From Poa pratensis (taxonomy: Eukaryota; Streptophyta; Magnoliopsida; Poales; Poaceae): a stretch of 64,000 nucleotides of DNA. The notes under the pieces were generated by a model. It had not been told where the DNA came from and searched no databases. It saw only the letters and a program-made list of their open reading frames with translations. Numbering within the stretch: position 1 is the stretch's first letter; every line of letters starts with the position of its first letter. Shown in pieces: positions 24,001 to 35,030 of the stretch. Both the position numbers and the translations under genes were made by a program. Where the stretch lies: contig CAMZMU010000080.1 in assembly GCA_947311845.1 (NCBI GenBank), positions 21,150,369 through 21,214,368 on the forward strand, in the 5' to 3' direction.

Positions 24001-26007
24001 ACTCATATATTCATGCAATAGTAACATGACACAATTGCAATAGAGACAACACATTCAGATCATAGAAATATGTCATTTACTTGTTGAAAACCTCAGAATT
24101 GTTGTTGAGAAGGATGCCACCCTTGGAATAATCTCTTTGAAATCTCCTGGCCCAAGTGTTTGGTGGGAGATGCTTAAGCCAGACAAAAGCTTTTACGCTG
24201 ATGGCGTTCAGTTCTTCCATGTTTGCTTCCCATATAGCAGATGTATTGCTCCTTGCACACTTCCACAACTGGTTCTTTAGAACATCTCCTTTGTGGATTT
24301 ATTGATAATTTTGCCAAATTTTCCTCACATGGTGCTTGTGTTCTGCATCGGTTGATGTTCTCTCACACCTTTGATGAGGCCCTACACAATGCCAAAGATT
24401 GTGGTTAAATAGAATATACAACCATGCTTATTTGATCATGGTTAAATAAAGACACAAAGTAAATATGTCAATTACCTTTTGCTTGTCTGACATTATAGTC
24501 CATGTCAAAGTTTTAATATTATCTGTTTAGGTATGAAAGGAATTATTTCCAAGCTTCTATATGTTCTGAGCCTCCACAACCACAAATGCAATAGGGTAGA
24601 TACATTCATTGGGATCCATCTGAATAGTTATGAGGAGAACTCCCCCATACTTGGTATTCATATGGCACCCATCTAGACAAATGAATGGCCTACAAGCTTG
24701 CATGAAACTCCTCTAGCAAGCATCTAGTGAGAAAAAAAAATCAAACTTGCCTTCATGTACAACCAAATAAATAGTGCTCCCAGGGTTTATTTCTTTAATT
24801 CCTTTGCATAGTCCCACATGTTGTTGTTATGCTCTAACTCATATCCCCCAGTTACTTTCTTAACAAGTCTTTTAGCCCTTCTAAGCTTGCTCCTATATAA
24901 TGCCATGATTCAAGTCTTTGCACCAGTCTGGAAAAAATCTTCAAGTTCATGTTCTCCGCTGCTTTGAAAGAGTCAACATACTAGTGAGCAACAAATGGAA
25001 CAGCGAATGCCCTCACATTCCATTTCTTTGTGCAAGTATTCTCAGCAATGTGCTTCTTGATCATGAAACACTGTACTCTTTTGTCAAAAGGTGCCCATAG
25101 ATACCAAGGACATGCACCCTTACTTGGCACACAATTAATCTTCTCTTATCATTTGGGTGCATCTTTATGTCCACTCTTGAGTGATAGCTGCACCCCCTGA
25201 TTGCCTTCCTCAATAAATCAAAATACTGGAATGTTTCACCAACTTCAAGCTTCAGACTATTCAAGTCCTTTTGAGTGAAAGATTTAAAGTTCATTCTCAC
25301 TGGTTCTTCATCTAAATTTGGCAAATAAATGTCATCCTCTTCACATGGATCATCATGTTCTATGTGGAGTGCGTTACCTTCGGAATCATCACAAAAATCT
25401 ATAGAATGCAATCCTCATCATTTTCGGATTTTGTTGATCCACCTGCTTGTTCTTCATCCATGTCCAAAACCCTGCAAGATTTTCTAGCTCCGAACTCAAA
25501 ACGAAATGGATGTTGATGCTCCCAGGTTGTGGTGATGAGGGTTTGTACTCCTCATCGGACTCTTTCACACTCTCTGAAACTTCCATCTCAAGTTGCATTC
25601 CATCATGTGCTTGTTCATGCTCTTGTTCATCTGAGATCGGTGCTATTGTTTGCAATGGCCTCATAGGACTAAGCACATATGGCAGTGATGCCATTGGAAA
25701 GTGAACCACATCATCATAGACCACCTTCATCCTACCAATGTACTTCACCAATGGCAGGTCTTCATCACAAGATAAATGAAAAAACGCGTAAGATGTAGGA
25801 TTTGATGCTTCCGTTATGGTCAAGAAACAACTCCTGAAAATGATTCCCATTTCTAACATGTGACAATATGTTCTGTTTCGTTGTGTTAACCTCTTTCTTA
25901 ATCTCTCTAAGAACATTCTTATAAATTGTCAGACCAGGAACACACCGGTACACAGTTATCGTCTCGTCACACTCATACCCTATCTTCTCAATTAAACTCT
26001 GAATCAC
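21080..26007 (-). pseudogene. Decayed Mutator-like (MuDR/MULE) transposase, interrupted by a nested insertion
   Basis: Read on the minus strand, the pieces fall in MULE transposase order. An acidic N-terminal region occupies 26007-25389. The DNA-binding region at 25330-25130 has LRKAIRGCSYHSRVDIKM and DKRRLIVCQV. Pieces of the catalytic domain at 24720-24470 include PFICLDGCHMNTKYGG and TWTIMSDKQK. LKHLPPNTWARRF and ILLNNNSEVFNK lie at 24180-24075. The SWIM-proximal GAGDGIFQVDDYTKIYIVDI at 23760-23690 stops where the nested element begins. A zinc-knuckle-like tail (CHYFHEDGHNKAGC) lies at 21980-21930. Many stops and frameshifts make it non-functional. The last ORF (21520-21080) is a Lys/Ala-rich coiled-coil tail, unusual for this family. 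I could not find terminal inverted repeats, so the true ends of the element are unknown. Confidence 0.8.
22245..23680 (-). mobile_element. 1.4-kb retroelement nested in the MULE, 14-bp target-site duplication
   Basis: GCATGGTGATATGT occurs at 22245-22258 and again at 23667-23680, and the MULE reading resumes on the far side, so the 1408 bp between are an insertion. A target duplication of this length points to target-primed reverse transcription. Read on the minus strand it begins GC-rich, with CCGCCGCCGGCG-type sequence, and ends GCTTTATTTATAAAGCGGGG then TGAAAGCCTATTTCGTC, similar to the 3' ends of Triticeae LINEs. No reverse transcriptase is visible; the ORFs are arginine/proline-rich GC artefacts. 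I call it a non-autonomous or 5'-truncated LINE-like element. Confidence 0.75.
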
Positions 26008-26328
26008 AACATGTGTCCAGTTATTACTGTCACAATAATCATACTAGATTGACGCACCACCACAATAATCCATATGCTTGCCATTTCTAGTGAAAAAGCA
26101 CCATGATACACCGTCACGGAGAAGTGATTACTGAGTTGACCTACAATAATGGAAATTGACAACATAAAACACATATGTAAATCATGCCTTTTTCCTCAAA
26201 ATTACATATGTAAAAGAGTGCATCTTGATGGAAAACAATGTCGATATGCGTAGCGCCCAATTATTTATACAAATTAATAGCCATGATAAATCAGTATCTT
26301 ATGCCCAAATCAAACAAAATATTAGATA

Positions 26329-26401
26329 CTACCTTTGTCCACTTATATAAGACTTATTGGTACGGCCCACCAAAACGTCTTATATCAGTGAACAGAGGTA
26401 G
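26329..26401. mobile_element. Very short Stowaway-like MITE
   Basis: This 73-bp element has inverted ends, CTACCTTTGTCCACTTATAT and its partner ATATCAGTGAACAGAGGTAG, with TA on both sides (26327-26328, 26402-26403). The size is at the low end for Stowaway elements. Confidence 0.75.
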
Positions 26402-27409
26402 TACTCATAAACTTTGTCAAATCACAAATTTCATAGCCCTGGCCACGGTGGCACGATCCGCTGCATAAACCCCCAATTAACCCGTAACTCTCCGGAGCCA
26501 ACACCCCTCTCCCGTCGCCGTTACTAGGGTAAACCGTGAAAAAAGGCAGGGCATCCTCTAAAACGGCTCTGATGGGGACATGCCGATTCTTCGAACGAGG
26601 CTCGATGTCGATGTCCGACCAAAACAAGGATCGCCTCGAGGGATAGGACCAACAAGTGAAACAACACAGTGACATGGGAGATGTGACGAATGAGATGGAT
26701 GCGTTCACACATTACCCCTATATTAAAAGAGGAGCCAAATCCTCCCCCTCTCCGCGCTCCAGCGCACTCGGGGACTGTTCATCCGCGAAAGACACAGTGC
26801 CGAGCGGCTCCGCGCCGTCGATCGTCGATCGGACGTTCCATCTGCCTTTTCTCCACAGGAGGGACCTATACGTGATTTTGCGAAAACTCAGGGACGTTAT
26901 TGCAAAAACATCCCATAAATCTTCTCCCCGTGCTCTTCTCCTTCCTCTGGACGGAACCCTAGCCGCACGGCCCCCGCCGCGGCGCCGCCGTCTCCGGCCT
27001 TCCCAGTGCGAACCGAAGAAGCCAAAAGCTCCGCCGTCCTCTACTCTTCTTCCCCGTTGAATTTCACGAGCCGGGATGGCCTGAAGCGAGCGAATCGCGT
27101 GTTCTTCTCCAAGTCCGGCCGCCGGGTTTGGATGAAATTTCCGACGCCGTCGGCGACCATTACTTGGCGGCGCCGCCACGTTTTGGTAGCGCGCATCCGC
27201 GCGCGTCGAACGCGCAAACTCGCGCGACCCCTCCCGCGCTCAAGTCGTCGATCCCGTGTTCAACATCAACAGAGTCGTGCTGCCATTGCTGACGTCAGCA
27301 TGACGTCACGGTGGGACCGGCCTGTCAGGTTTTACTCTTTTCGGAAATGATTTTGGAAATTAATAAAACTCTGACATGTGGGACCAGCTTATTTAAAAGA
27401 ATTCCAGAA
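26402..27409. other. Repetitive-looking block with GC-rich core, no gene recognised
   Basis: From about 26700 to 27260 the DNA is GC-rich with arginine-rich ORFs on both strands (26718-27179 minus, 27006-27350 plus). The minus-strand ORF has no domain that I recognise and its composition fits chance. The phrase GACGTCAGCATGACGTCACGG near 27290 has a counterpart GTGACGTCATCATGACATCA at 29907. The block is probably non-coding sequence of an old retroelement. Confidence 0.35.
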
Positions 27410-28245
27410 AAAATGATTAATGTTGTAAATCAATAACTTTTGATCTGTTTACCAGAAAAATATGTTCAACATATCAAAATGTTAAAAAAATAAATCCTAT
27501 CGGTTTATGTCAAAATTAATACATGTTTGAACAATTCAAATTGGTAGATATTTGGAAATGTCCTAAACATATTTTCTCTAATTATGAAATTTATTTAGAC
27601 AATTTCCAAAAAAAATGATTAATGTTGTAAAATCAATAACTTTAAATCTGTCCTCCTCACAAAAAATATGAATAATATATCAAGATGCTCAGCAAAATAA
27701 ATGCTAAAATAATTAATGTTATAAAATCAATAACTTTTAATCTGTTTACCAGAAAAATGTGTTCAATATATCAAAATGTTCATAAAACTAAATCCAATCG
27801 GTTTATGCCAAAATTAGTACATTTTTGAACAATTCAATTTGGTAGATATTTGGAAATGTCCTAAACATATTATCTATAATTATGTAATTTATTTAGACAA
27901 ATTCCAGAAAAAATGATTAATGCTTTAAAATCAATAACTTTAAATCTGTCCACCACACAAAAAATATGAATGATATATCAAAATGCTCAGCAAAATAAAT
28001 GCTAACTATTTACGTCAAAATAAAATTAATACATTTTTGAACAATTCAATTTGGTAGATATTTGGAAATGTCCTAAACATATTTTCTCTAATTATGGAAT
28101 TTATTTAGACAATTTCCAAAAACAAAATTTATTAATGCTTTAAAATCAATAACTTTAAATCTTTACACCACAAAAAAAAATATGAATGATATATCAAAAT
28201 GCTCAGCAAAATAAATGCTAACTATTTACAGCAAAATACCTCCAT
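27410..28245. repeat. Compound AT-rich tandem repeat (about 300-bp unit: 200 + 100)
   Basis: Two sub-blocks alternate. The longer one (27410-27608, 27710-27906, partly 28015-28121) contains TTTGAACAATTCAA, TTGGTAGATATTTGGAAATG and TCCTAAACATATT. The shorter one (27609-27709, 27907-28014, 28122-28245) contains AAAATATGAAT, ATATATCAA and TGCTCAGCAAAATAAATGCT. Both start with ATTAATGNTNTAAAATCAATAACTTT. That gives about 2.7 copies of the compound unit. It has no coding potential. Confidence 0.85.
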
Positions 28246-28462
28246 ATATAAAGATTAAGAAAAAATTTCATTGAGATCGCGGCGTGACGCTGCGCTGAAT
28301 TCAATTTCTTTAACAACTACGGTTTAGCTAATATCACTACTGTACAAATCGACACAACCAAAACCTACTTACAAAGTATATTATCCATTAAAACAAACAA
28401 ACATACAATATATTAAATTTATCACGAAGGGCGCAGCGTGCCGTCGCGCCGATTTCAACTAG
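28241..28462 (+). mobile_element. Candidate small Helitron
   Basis: The 3' end has a hairpin GGCGC...GCGCC, an 8-bp spacer and terminal CTAG followed by T, matching Helitron ends. The proposed 5' end is TCCATATATAAAGATTAAG at 28241, but the preceding base is C rather than A, so the start is less certain. The CGCGGCGTGACGCTGCGCTG stretch near the 5' end resembles the 3' hairpin sequence. Confidence 0.5.
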
Positions 28463-31213
28463 TTGGGTTTAATGCAAAGCCACAATGGCACAACACCCGC
28501 ACCTGAGCCACGCCATACGCACAGATGTCACACACGTGGCGATTAGAACGGTCAATGTTATGACAGCTAAGCCAAATATGTAGCAATATCGTGTCGTATT
28601 GAATTGCTTAAGCAATCTCAGTGACTGTAATTTGGATATTCCTAAGCTGAGTGAACAAAGTAAGACACCGTGTCAAACTTAGTTACTTCAGATGAACTTT
28701 TCTCATTACCTATATATATTAAGTTGGAGAGATTTTAGGCTCTCACAGCGAGCCAGCGCGACGCGGGCACTGTTTCGCCGGATTTTTTGCAAAAGGCACT
28801 CATATTTGCGTAAAATCATCATTTGGACCTCCCAGTACAGGTCAACTCGAATGGAAGGACCTGTCTCTAATTTCATGAATGTTCAGGTTCTTTTTGGTTA
28901 GAAAACCACCACAACCCCCCGTCCTCCTCTCTCTCACGCGCGGCCGAAAGTCGCCGGCGACGCCGACGCGGCACGCCGCCGCAGCACACCTTCCCGTTCA
29001 GATCGATGCACATGGGCGGCTCCGCCGTCGCTTACTCTACGTGCTCATCGAGTCTCGGCTGCCGGAGAGGCGTATACGTCTCAGAATCGAAGCCGCGGCA
29101 CTCGGCGTCCGCCGCCGCGAAACTGCTCGCCGCCGGCGACTCCGGTGGCCATAGGGTTCGAAGCGCCGCCTGTTCGCTTCCCCTTGACGCCCGCGTGCGG
29201 ATCCCTGCATTCCCAGCCCCGCGCGCGTCCGCTCTTTCTCGAGCGCGAGCTTGGCCGTCGCGCCCGCCGCCGGCGAGCACCGTCACTGCTGACGCAAGCG
29301 CGGGCCTGCTGTCGGTTTTTTTCCCTTAAACATTTCCATAATTATCCGAAACCTGACATGTGGAGCCCAACTGACTGTTATTTAATAAATATACAGAAAA
29401 AATGTTTAAATTTGTAAAAATCATATCTTTAAAACTGTAATTCAAAAAAATACAAACAATCTACCAACAAATACAGAAAAAAAATGAGAACTTTACATAT
29501 TTTTAAAATTTATAGAACTTTTAAATAATGTTACAAACTTTCAGAAAATAAATAATGTTGTATATAAAAAATATCACAAAAAAAAGCTCACTACTTACGG
29601 TATATGATATAATTTCAAACTTACATATTTTCAAAATTTAAAAGACTTTTAAATCTCACCGACTTCATCTTCACCGAGCGCCGCCTGCAGGGACGCCACG
29701 TTCGCGCCGGAATCGTCCGCGCCGCGCTCGGCACCCACGGCCACATCCACACGTCGCCAGCGACGTTCCGGCGACCTAGAAGCGGCGGCGCCACCACTCC
29801 TAGGTAGCCCGCGTCGAATCGCATCCACCGCGTCCAGTCGCAGGCCCTAGCTTGCCGTGATTCGATGCCGGCGTCGAAGTCGCCGCCGCGGCAGCTCCGC
29901 CACTGGTGACGTCATCATGACATCACAGTGGCTTGGGCTGCCAAGACGGGCTGCTTGCTGGGCTGGGCTACCCACTGGGCGCCTGGCTCGACCTTTTCCC
30001 CCCCTCTTTTTTCTGTTTTGTTTTCCTATTTTCCAAAACTTTTGAAACTTTCCAAATTCAGCTCCAAATCAATTCATCTCAATTTCTAAACAAAAATGTA
30101 AAAAATCAAAATAAACATTTCAAATAATTTGGAGCCTTTCCAAAATTTAATAAAATATGGATTTTATAATTTCCTCCCAAACTCAAATAAATTCCAGGAA
30201 AAACAATATGAATAATATAATTCAATGTGAAAAATATAAATATAATTAATTACTCCAAAATTCTAATTACTTCAAGATACCCTAATCGATAAATTCCATT
30301 ACAATGAATACGACGTGTCATACATGACAATATTTCATTTATGGTTGGAAGATTTCACGAAAGTTTTCCCACATATGTTTGTGTCCTCGGTCTTACAAAT
30401 CATATGTCAATTTAAGATTCTTAGCTATTCTGCTTAGGACCACCAAGTTACCACAATCTTACAACAAAAAATGTTATTTAACTAAGTGCAGATTTAATAT
30501 TTGTACTATGGAATTATGATGTAGTCATAATAGCCTGACTGAAATGAAAGTTTCCACTTCGATTTATTTTCCTTAGAAGCTTCATTCATTTTTTCCAAGG
30601 CATGTTCTCTTATATATTTGCATGAAGTTCCAATAAAGATTACAAAAAAATCTCATTATACCGTCTGAAAAGGCATTTTTTATGAGATTTCACTCATATA
30701 CAAATTTGAGTTCATCAACACTTGAATATAATTTACAAATTCTTATACACCCATATGTGTTTGAACAGATTGATTTGATGCTCCAAGATGATCCACCTAC
30801 TAAGATTTTGGCCATATTATCTTCTGCACTCACTGTGCTAGACTATGAGGGATCATGATATTCTTTTCCTCTTCAGCACCGCCTCAAATTTACATCTACA
30901 GAAACATGTTATGTTTCATAATACTAACCGTTAAATGACATGATATTGAAGAATAGTTGAAGTGAAAGAAAAACATATTATTACGTTCAATATCACCACA
31001 CATACGCGGCATCGTCAATTTACCTAGTGAATTATTAAATCACGCTACTTTTGCCTAATTTCAATCCTATCTCTCGAATTCAAATTCAGTTCCTTTCGTC
31101 CTCCACATTCCGGTTCATAGGCCGGGGGGATCTCGCTTCATCAGACACAAGCGGCCCAGCTAGCTCGCAGTTCCACCCCGACGATTGACGAAAACAACCC
31201 TCGCCTCGCCACC
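28463..31213. other. Degenerate repetitive intergenic DNA, no gene recognised
   Basis: Two GC-rich islands (28900-29310 and 29660-30000) alternate with AT-rich stretches containing AAAATCATATCTTTAAAACTG-like phrases related to the tandem repeat upstream. ORFs in the islands are arginine/alanine-rich and differ between strands with no domain. From 30100 to 31130 the DNA is AT-rich and I see no feature. The last 80 bases form the leader of F-box copy 1. Confidence 0.4.
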
Positions 31214-33127
31214 ATGGGCGACGGCGCCGCCTCCTTCCCTGCCGTCGGCCACCGCAGCGAGGACCGAATCAGCGCCCTCCACGAGGACCTCCTCCGCCAA
31301 ATCATCACCCGCCACCCCGTCACGGACGTCGCCCGCACCGCCGCCCTCGCTTCCCGCTGGCGCCACCTCTGGCGCTCCACCCCGATCGTCCTCCGCGATC
31401 ACGATCTCCCCGAGGCCGCTCGCGCCGCCATCGTTGCCCGAGTCCTCGCCGAGAATCCTGGACCGTTCCGCTCCATCTGCCTCACCGGCTGCAGGATCGC
31501 CTCCCTGGACCTTGAGCTCGCCGAGTGGCCACGTCTCCTCGCCGCCAAGGGCACCCAGGAACTATTCCTCTGCAACACGCCCACGGGGGAGCAGCCCACC
31601 CCCTTGCGCCTTCCTGCTGACATCCTCCGCTGCGCCTCGCTCCAGTGCTTCTCCCTGGGCTTCTGGACGTTCCCTGACGACCTCCCCCGCGTCGCCGACG
31701 CCTTTCCCATCCTCCGGATACTCGCTTGATACCAGGACCTCGAGTACTTGCTCGCTGCCTGCCCCGCTCTGGAAACCCTCGCGCTCGTCCTGAATGGTAG
31801 TCCCGAGCGAGTCTATCTAAGCAGCCAAAGCCTCCGGTGGGCTGACCTGCAGGGTGGAGGAGTTCGCCGTGGTGGAGGTCCCGCTCTTGGAGTGGTTCGT
31901 CTTCTTGGAGATGCCGCATGGCGGAGCTGATCGTGTGACGGTCAAGATTGTTTGCGCACCCAACCTGCGGGCTCTCGGCTACCTGGAACCAAGAATTCAC
32001 AGGCTGCAAATCGGTGACAACACCATCAAAGTACCTTTCTATCTCTCTGTAAACATGACACATCTATCACGACCTTTTTCTAAGATCATAGAGCACTTAA
32101 TGAGTATGATTTTTTTTTTTTTTTGAAAGGAGCTCGTGTACAGATCAAGAACTGAAAGAACAACACACACGAGAAGCAAGATCCACACCTCGCACGAAGA
32201 ACACAGAACCACCACACACACCACGCACCCAAGCCGACGCCTCAGACCAACCTTGTTGAAGTGCTGCAAGAATCATCTGGCGCAAGCACCAGAATCTGGC
32301 CGGTGAACGAACATCAGCTCCAAGACGTAGCCATGGCGCCGTCGCTGTCTCACGCCGGAGACCAGAACGAGAGCACCAACCTTCTTCCACGAAGCCCACC
32401 GCATCCATCGACGAAGGAGCAGAACTCACCTGCAAGCTCCAGCAGATTTTAGGCAAAAGCATGATGAGTATGATTTCTATTGTTCTGATTCACCCTATTT
32501 CAGCCTGACACAAGGGCTAGCCCAAGCACTGTGGTTCCGGGCGTCAAAATATTGGCCATGAAGGTGAATTTTGGTGTCCTATTTGAGGTCAAGATGCTGG
32601 TCAGCTTTCTAAGATGTTTTCCCAACATTGACACACTGCACATCCAGGTTCGCACTAGTTCATCATCCAGTAATCTTACAAGCTATTGTTAGCAGCATGA
32701 GCCATATGTAACTGAACTATGCACTCATTGGTACGAATTTTTGCAGTCTGTCGTATCTGATCAGTCAGTCACTGCCCATGAACCCACTGCAGAGCACCTT
32801 CCTAAGTTCTGGCAGGAAGTCAGTCCAGTTGAATGCTTGAGATCGAACGTGAAGAGGGTGGTTATCCACAATTTTCAAGGGGATCAAAACGAATTTGAAT
32901 TCCTCAAGTTCATGGCCATGAATGCCCAGGAGCTGCAGTCTTTACTGGTTGTGTCGCCTGACGGAAGTTTCACTTTGGCGGACAAGGTGAACGAGATGAA
33001 AAACAAATTGGGGTGTCCACAGTTTCGACCATGGGCTGCTAGAGGATTGCTGGGGTCGCCTAAACCGTGGAATCTTTCAACCTTTGAGAAAATATCTGAT
33101 CTCACAGTCGACGACCCTTTTTACTGA
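31214..33127 (+). pseudogene. F-box/FBD gene copy 1, broken
   Basis: Three exons correspond to the intact copy 2: 31214-32030, 32504-32647 (144 nt) and 32747-33127 (381 nt). The F-box is visible (SALHEDLLRQIITRHPVTD then SRWRHLW) at about residues 19-60, as is the FBD region (VKRVVIHNFQGDQNEFEFLK). Exon 1 carries an in-frame TGA at 31727-31729, where several codons seen in the sister copies are also missing. It also has a net frame change near 31850, where about 8 nt have been lost between SLRWADLQ and VEEFAVV. Its intron 1 received a retroposon (32113-32463). Exons 2-3 are open. Intact copies of this family would act as substrate receptors in SCF ubiquitin ligases. These lesions, unlike the single-base losses elsewhere, look like genuine decay. 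Confidence 0.85.
32100..32476 (-). mobile_element. Retroposon insertion in intron 1 of F-box copy 1 (13-bp TSD)
   Basis: ATGAGTATGATTT is found at 32100-32112 and 32464-32476 and brackets 351 bp. The left end on the plus strand is a run of T, i.e. a poly(A) tail if read on the minus strand. The body is GC-rich, without matching copies in the window. The combination of A-tail and 13-bp duplication marks target-primed reverse transcription. It may be a SINE, a LINE 3' end or a processed transcript fragment; I cannot tell which. Confidence 0.75.
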
Positions 33128-35030
33128 TGAATTAATGGTTGGCTGTATGTTTGGCAGATTTCAATTTACCATGGGTATATGTAAGAGTGGAAGCTAGCAG
33201 AACTACCAGAAGGACTTGTGTTATTTATCATGTGTTATCTAATGGCTGTGTGTTGGTGATATAACAACCATTTGCTTCTGAAATATAGTGTGGTTGTTTT
33301 GTATCATGTCTTAGGTGTTATTTTTTGCGCTTATCTAGAATGTCACCTTAATTTGTTCATCATCGTCAGATGGTTGTGCATCGTGGTGGGCAGGATCAGG
33401 AATTATTCTTTTTGGAGTATAGGAGCTCTGGTTGATACCTCGTGCCGGATGATATCTCGGCCAGTTAATGCATTATCATGCTGATCTTTGTCTTCTGATT
33501 GCCAAGTTGAGGAAAAATCTTTTGGTCGCTTTCGTGGTTCTTGAAGTATCTGATAGGGTTGTCCTCTCTCGCCGCTATCTTTTTGTCCTTCCAGTTAATG
33601 AATTATTATTTCTTACACGGAGCGCTAATCAGTTTAGTGGAATTTCTCTGTGTGTCCAGATCGTCTTCCTGTTCATTCTCTGATATTTTCAGATGATTTT
33701 TTTGTGTGTGTGGATCTGCTTCTAATCAAGGTGCTCAAACCCTTGTAGCCTATCTGAAAAACCCCAAATTGGAGTAAAGCTGCTATACTTTTTTTAGTTA
33801 AGGCAACCATCTTGCTGAAAAAATTGCAGTACATCTATTTTCTGTGCCGCGGATATGGGCCTGAACACGATTCATCTAGGTCATCTTCTTGTCCTTCCTG
33901 TAAAAAATAGGGCTGCTGCTTATTCTTTCCTTATTGGTAAGTTCAAGGCGAATTTAAGCGGTTACAAAGCAAAAAATTATTTCGTGCTGGCAGACTTTAG
34001 TTAAATATGTTTTTGCTTCTATTCCTATATACTAGTACATGTCAACCATCTTTTTTAAATAATAAAATCATATCCAGATTAACTTCTATTGATAACAAAT
34101 TTTGGTGCAGGGAATTCAATATAACCAATTCTCTGAACCCCTTTGTCTAAGAGCTTGGAATGCTATTTGCAAACATTTGAAAGAAGGGGGTTTAGGTAGA
34201 AGAGTTCTTCATTGCATGAAAAAATCTCTTGTTGCTATGTCTGCTTGGAGAATTGTTAACGAGGCTTCCTCTTTTCTTTCTGCTGTTATAAAAGCTAAAT
34301 AATTTTCTAATAATGCTTTTTTTGCGAGACCTCGTACTGCTATTTGTAGGCCAACTCTTATGTACCTAAATCTGCCTTTGCTAATGGTAACTCCAGTCTT
34401 GGTTTATTAATGTTATGCCAGATATGAAGTCTCGTCATTTGCAAATTGCTAATGATAATTCCAGTCTTGGTAAATTACCCAGCCACGTAACCAGTGCCCT
34501 AGTTTTACTAAAGATCTGCTGTCTGAGTCATCAATGAACTGGGTTATTCTAGAAAATTCCAATACTTTTGATGAATCCCTTTTCTAACAAAATCTTGTAG
34601 ATCCCTATTATTGATGCAGCTTTTGATGAGGAAATCTGCTGGAAACATGCCCCAAGTTAACAATGCACCACCAAGAGTGGATACAAAGTTTTTATGCTGG
34701 ACGTGTTTCTGGAATTGATGTTCCAAATCCGATGGTATTGTACCACGTTCTGTGAATACCATGCTTATTTCACAATCGAGTGAACTTTTCTTTTTCGCAA
34801 GTGGAGTAACCTAGTGCTCGTAGTTTGAGCATCTCAGCCGCAAAGTTTATCTGTTGTTTGAACTAATGAGCAGCTGTATGTGAGGATATCTTTGCATGCT
34901 GCTGGAATCTGAAAAATGTGCAATTTTAGCACAGTATTACTGAAATATTTTCCTCCGAGTTTTATGGAGTAGTTGGCTATATGTTTTCATTATGCAAGTC
35001 ATTTGGGAATCACTGACCGTTCTACTTCAA
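33128..35030 (+). repeat. 3' flank unit of F-box copy 1 with LINE reverse-transcriptase relic
   Basis: The flank starts with the 3' UTR-like segment shared by all copies (TGTTATCTAAT, GTAGCATGTCTTAGGTGTCA-type phrases). From about 33540 to 34310 it carries plus-strand LINE remnants: a decayed RT core near 33680 (TCTCTGATATTTTCAGATGA) and, at 34102-34302, CLRAWNAICKHLKEGGLGRR and HCMKKSLVAMSAWRIVNEA, typical of the region after the RT domain in plant L1-like elements. From 34740 the shared tail (GGAGTAACCTAGTGCTC) appears. It is non-coding now. Confidence 0.7.

Noticed and set aside
26718..27179. 153-aa minus-strand ORF starting MAAPPSNGRRRRRK
   Set aside because: No domain, composition follows GC content, and the surrounding DNA is repetitive. 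A real gene cannot be excluded but is not supported.
28463..29340. Possible gene fragment in the GC-rich island (ORFs 28879-29154, 29006-29329)
   Set aside because: Arginine-rich, different on each frame, no recognisable domain or splice structure.
26402..30300. Possible intact LTR retrotransposon between the MULE and the F-box array
   Set aside because: I found no matching long terminal repeats, primer-binding site or gag/pol domains; only degenerate repeat-like sequence.
32039..32462. Apparent ORFs across the intron of F-box copy 1
   Set aside because: They lie in the retroposon bracketed by a 13-bp duplication and have no domain.
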